Source: Flavobacteriales bacterium UBA6057 (GTDB lineage Bacteria > Bacteroidota > Bacteroidia > Flavobacteriales_G > Salibacteraceae). Taken from it: a stretch of 64,000 nucleotides of DNA. Under the pieces are notes generated by a model that made no database searches, had not been told where the DNA came from, and saw nothing but the letters and a program-made list of their open reading frames with translations. Shown piece by piece: positions 63,953 to 64,000 of this stretch (positions are counted from its first letter, which is position 1; each line of letters opens with the position of its first letter). The DNA is taken from assembly GCA_002428995.1 (NCBI GenBank), contig DIYJ01000014.1:62001-126000 (forward strand), in the 5' to 3' direction. The position numbers and the translations under genes were made by a program.

Positions 63953-64000
63953 TGAAAAGAACCTGGCTTCCTTTCCTGTTTTTGTTCGCTTTTGTGCGCC
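63952..64000 (+). CDS. Start of an exported protein, cut by the window edge
   Basis: The stop of the PorP/SprF gene and this ATG share one base (TAATG). The visible 16 codons read MKRTWLPFLFLFAFVR, the start of a signal peptide. In similar loci the third gene often encodes an OmpA-type peptidoglycan-binding protein, but too little is visible to say. Confidence 0.6.
   Translation, partial: MKRTWLPFLFLFAFVR

Overview
The window looks like a chromosomal segment of a Bacteroidota species, most likely a marine or freshwater Flavobacteriales/Cryomorphaceae-type organism (inference). The evidence is type IX secretion (T9SS) cargo with type A and type B C-terminal sorting domains, SprB-type repeats, a PorP/SprF-family protein, a eukaryote-like class Ia ribonucleotide reductase with the small subunit first, promoters of the Bacteroidota TTTG-N19-TAnnTTTG kind, and no obvious Shine-Dalgarno sequences. 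No rRNA, tRNA, CRISPR array, integrase, transposase or phage gene was seen.

Layout. 1-3960: the 3' part of a large SprB-repeat surface protein with a type A sorting domain. 4.1-13.5 kb: mostly + strand accessory genes (TfoX-like, gamma-glutamylcyclotransferase, an unrecognised Tat-type protein, DinB-like, beta-lactamase-family hydrolase, DUF6624/TPR lipoprotein, membrane-tethered XRE regulator, small membrane protein, MATE exporter), then a CPBP protease on the other strand. 13.6-21.3 kb: a divergent pair of an exported protein and a membrane-spanning winged-helix regulator, then an exported unknown, a HAD phosphatase, a T9SS cargo, an S41 peptidase and a polytopic membrane protein. 21.4-23.6 kb: the housekeeping cluster prs-rplY-pth. 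23.6-37.6 kb: three T9SS cargo proteins, an ECF sigma/putative anti-sigma/DUF4097-like operon, a TonB-dependent receptor resembling haem receptors, glyS and an orphan BatD-like protein. 37.8-42.4 kb: a small membrane protein, a DUF3109 protein, then nrdB-nrdA behind a 350-base leader that can fold into competing hairpins, closed by a strong terminator. 42.4-46.4 kb: a 36-codon remnant of a T9SS sorting domain, and a LytTR regulator with a propeller/LytS-type sensor kinase. 46.8-64 kb: a giant 5388-residue gene followed, with 4-base and 1-base overlaps, by a PorP/SprF gene and the start of a third exported protein.

How the parts fit. Much of the window concerns the cell surface: at least six T9SS cargoes, of which the giant one is directly coupled to its probable SprF-like partner, plus envelope-sensing regulators (ECF sigma, LytS/LytTR, two membrane-tethered DNA-binding proteins). 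The most striking structure lies inside the giant gene: 47 tandem modules of about 80 residues, of which 21 form seven exact 726-bp three-module (A-B-C) higher-order units, with two modules that look like A/B gene-conversion products. Other unexplained signals are the nrd leader, a dispersed octamer-based element just after four + strand genes, and a fold junction at the left edge.
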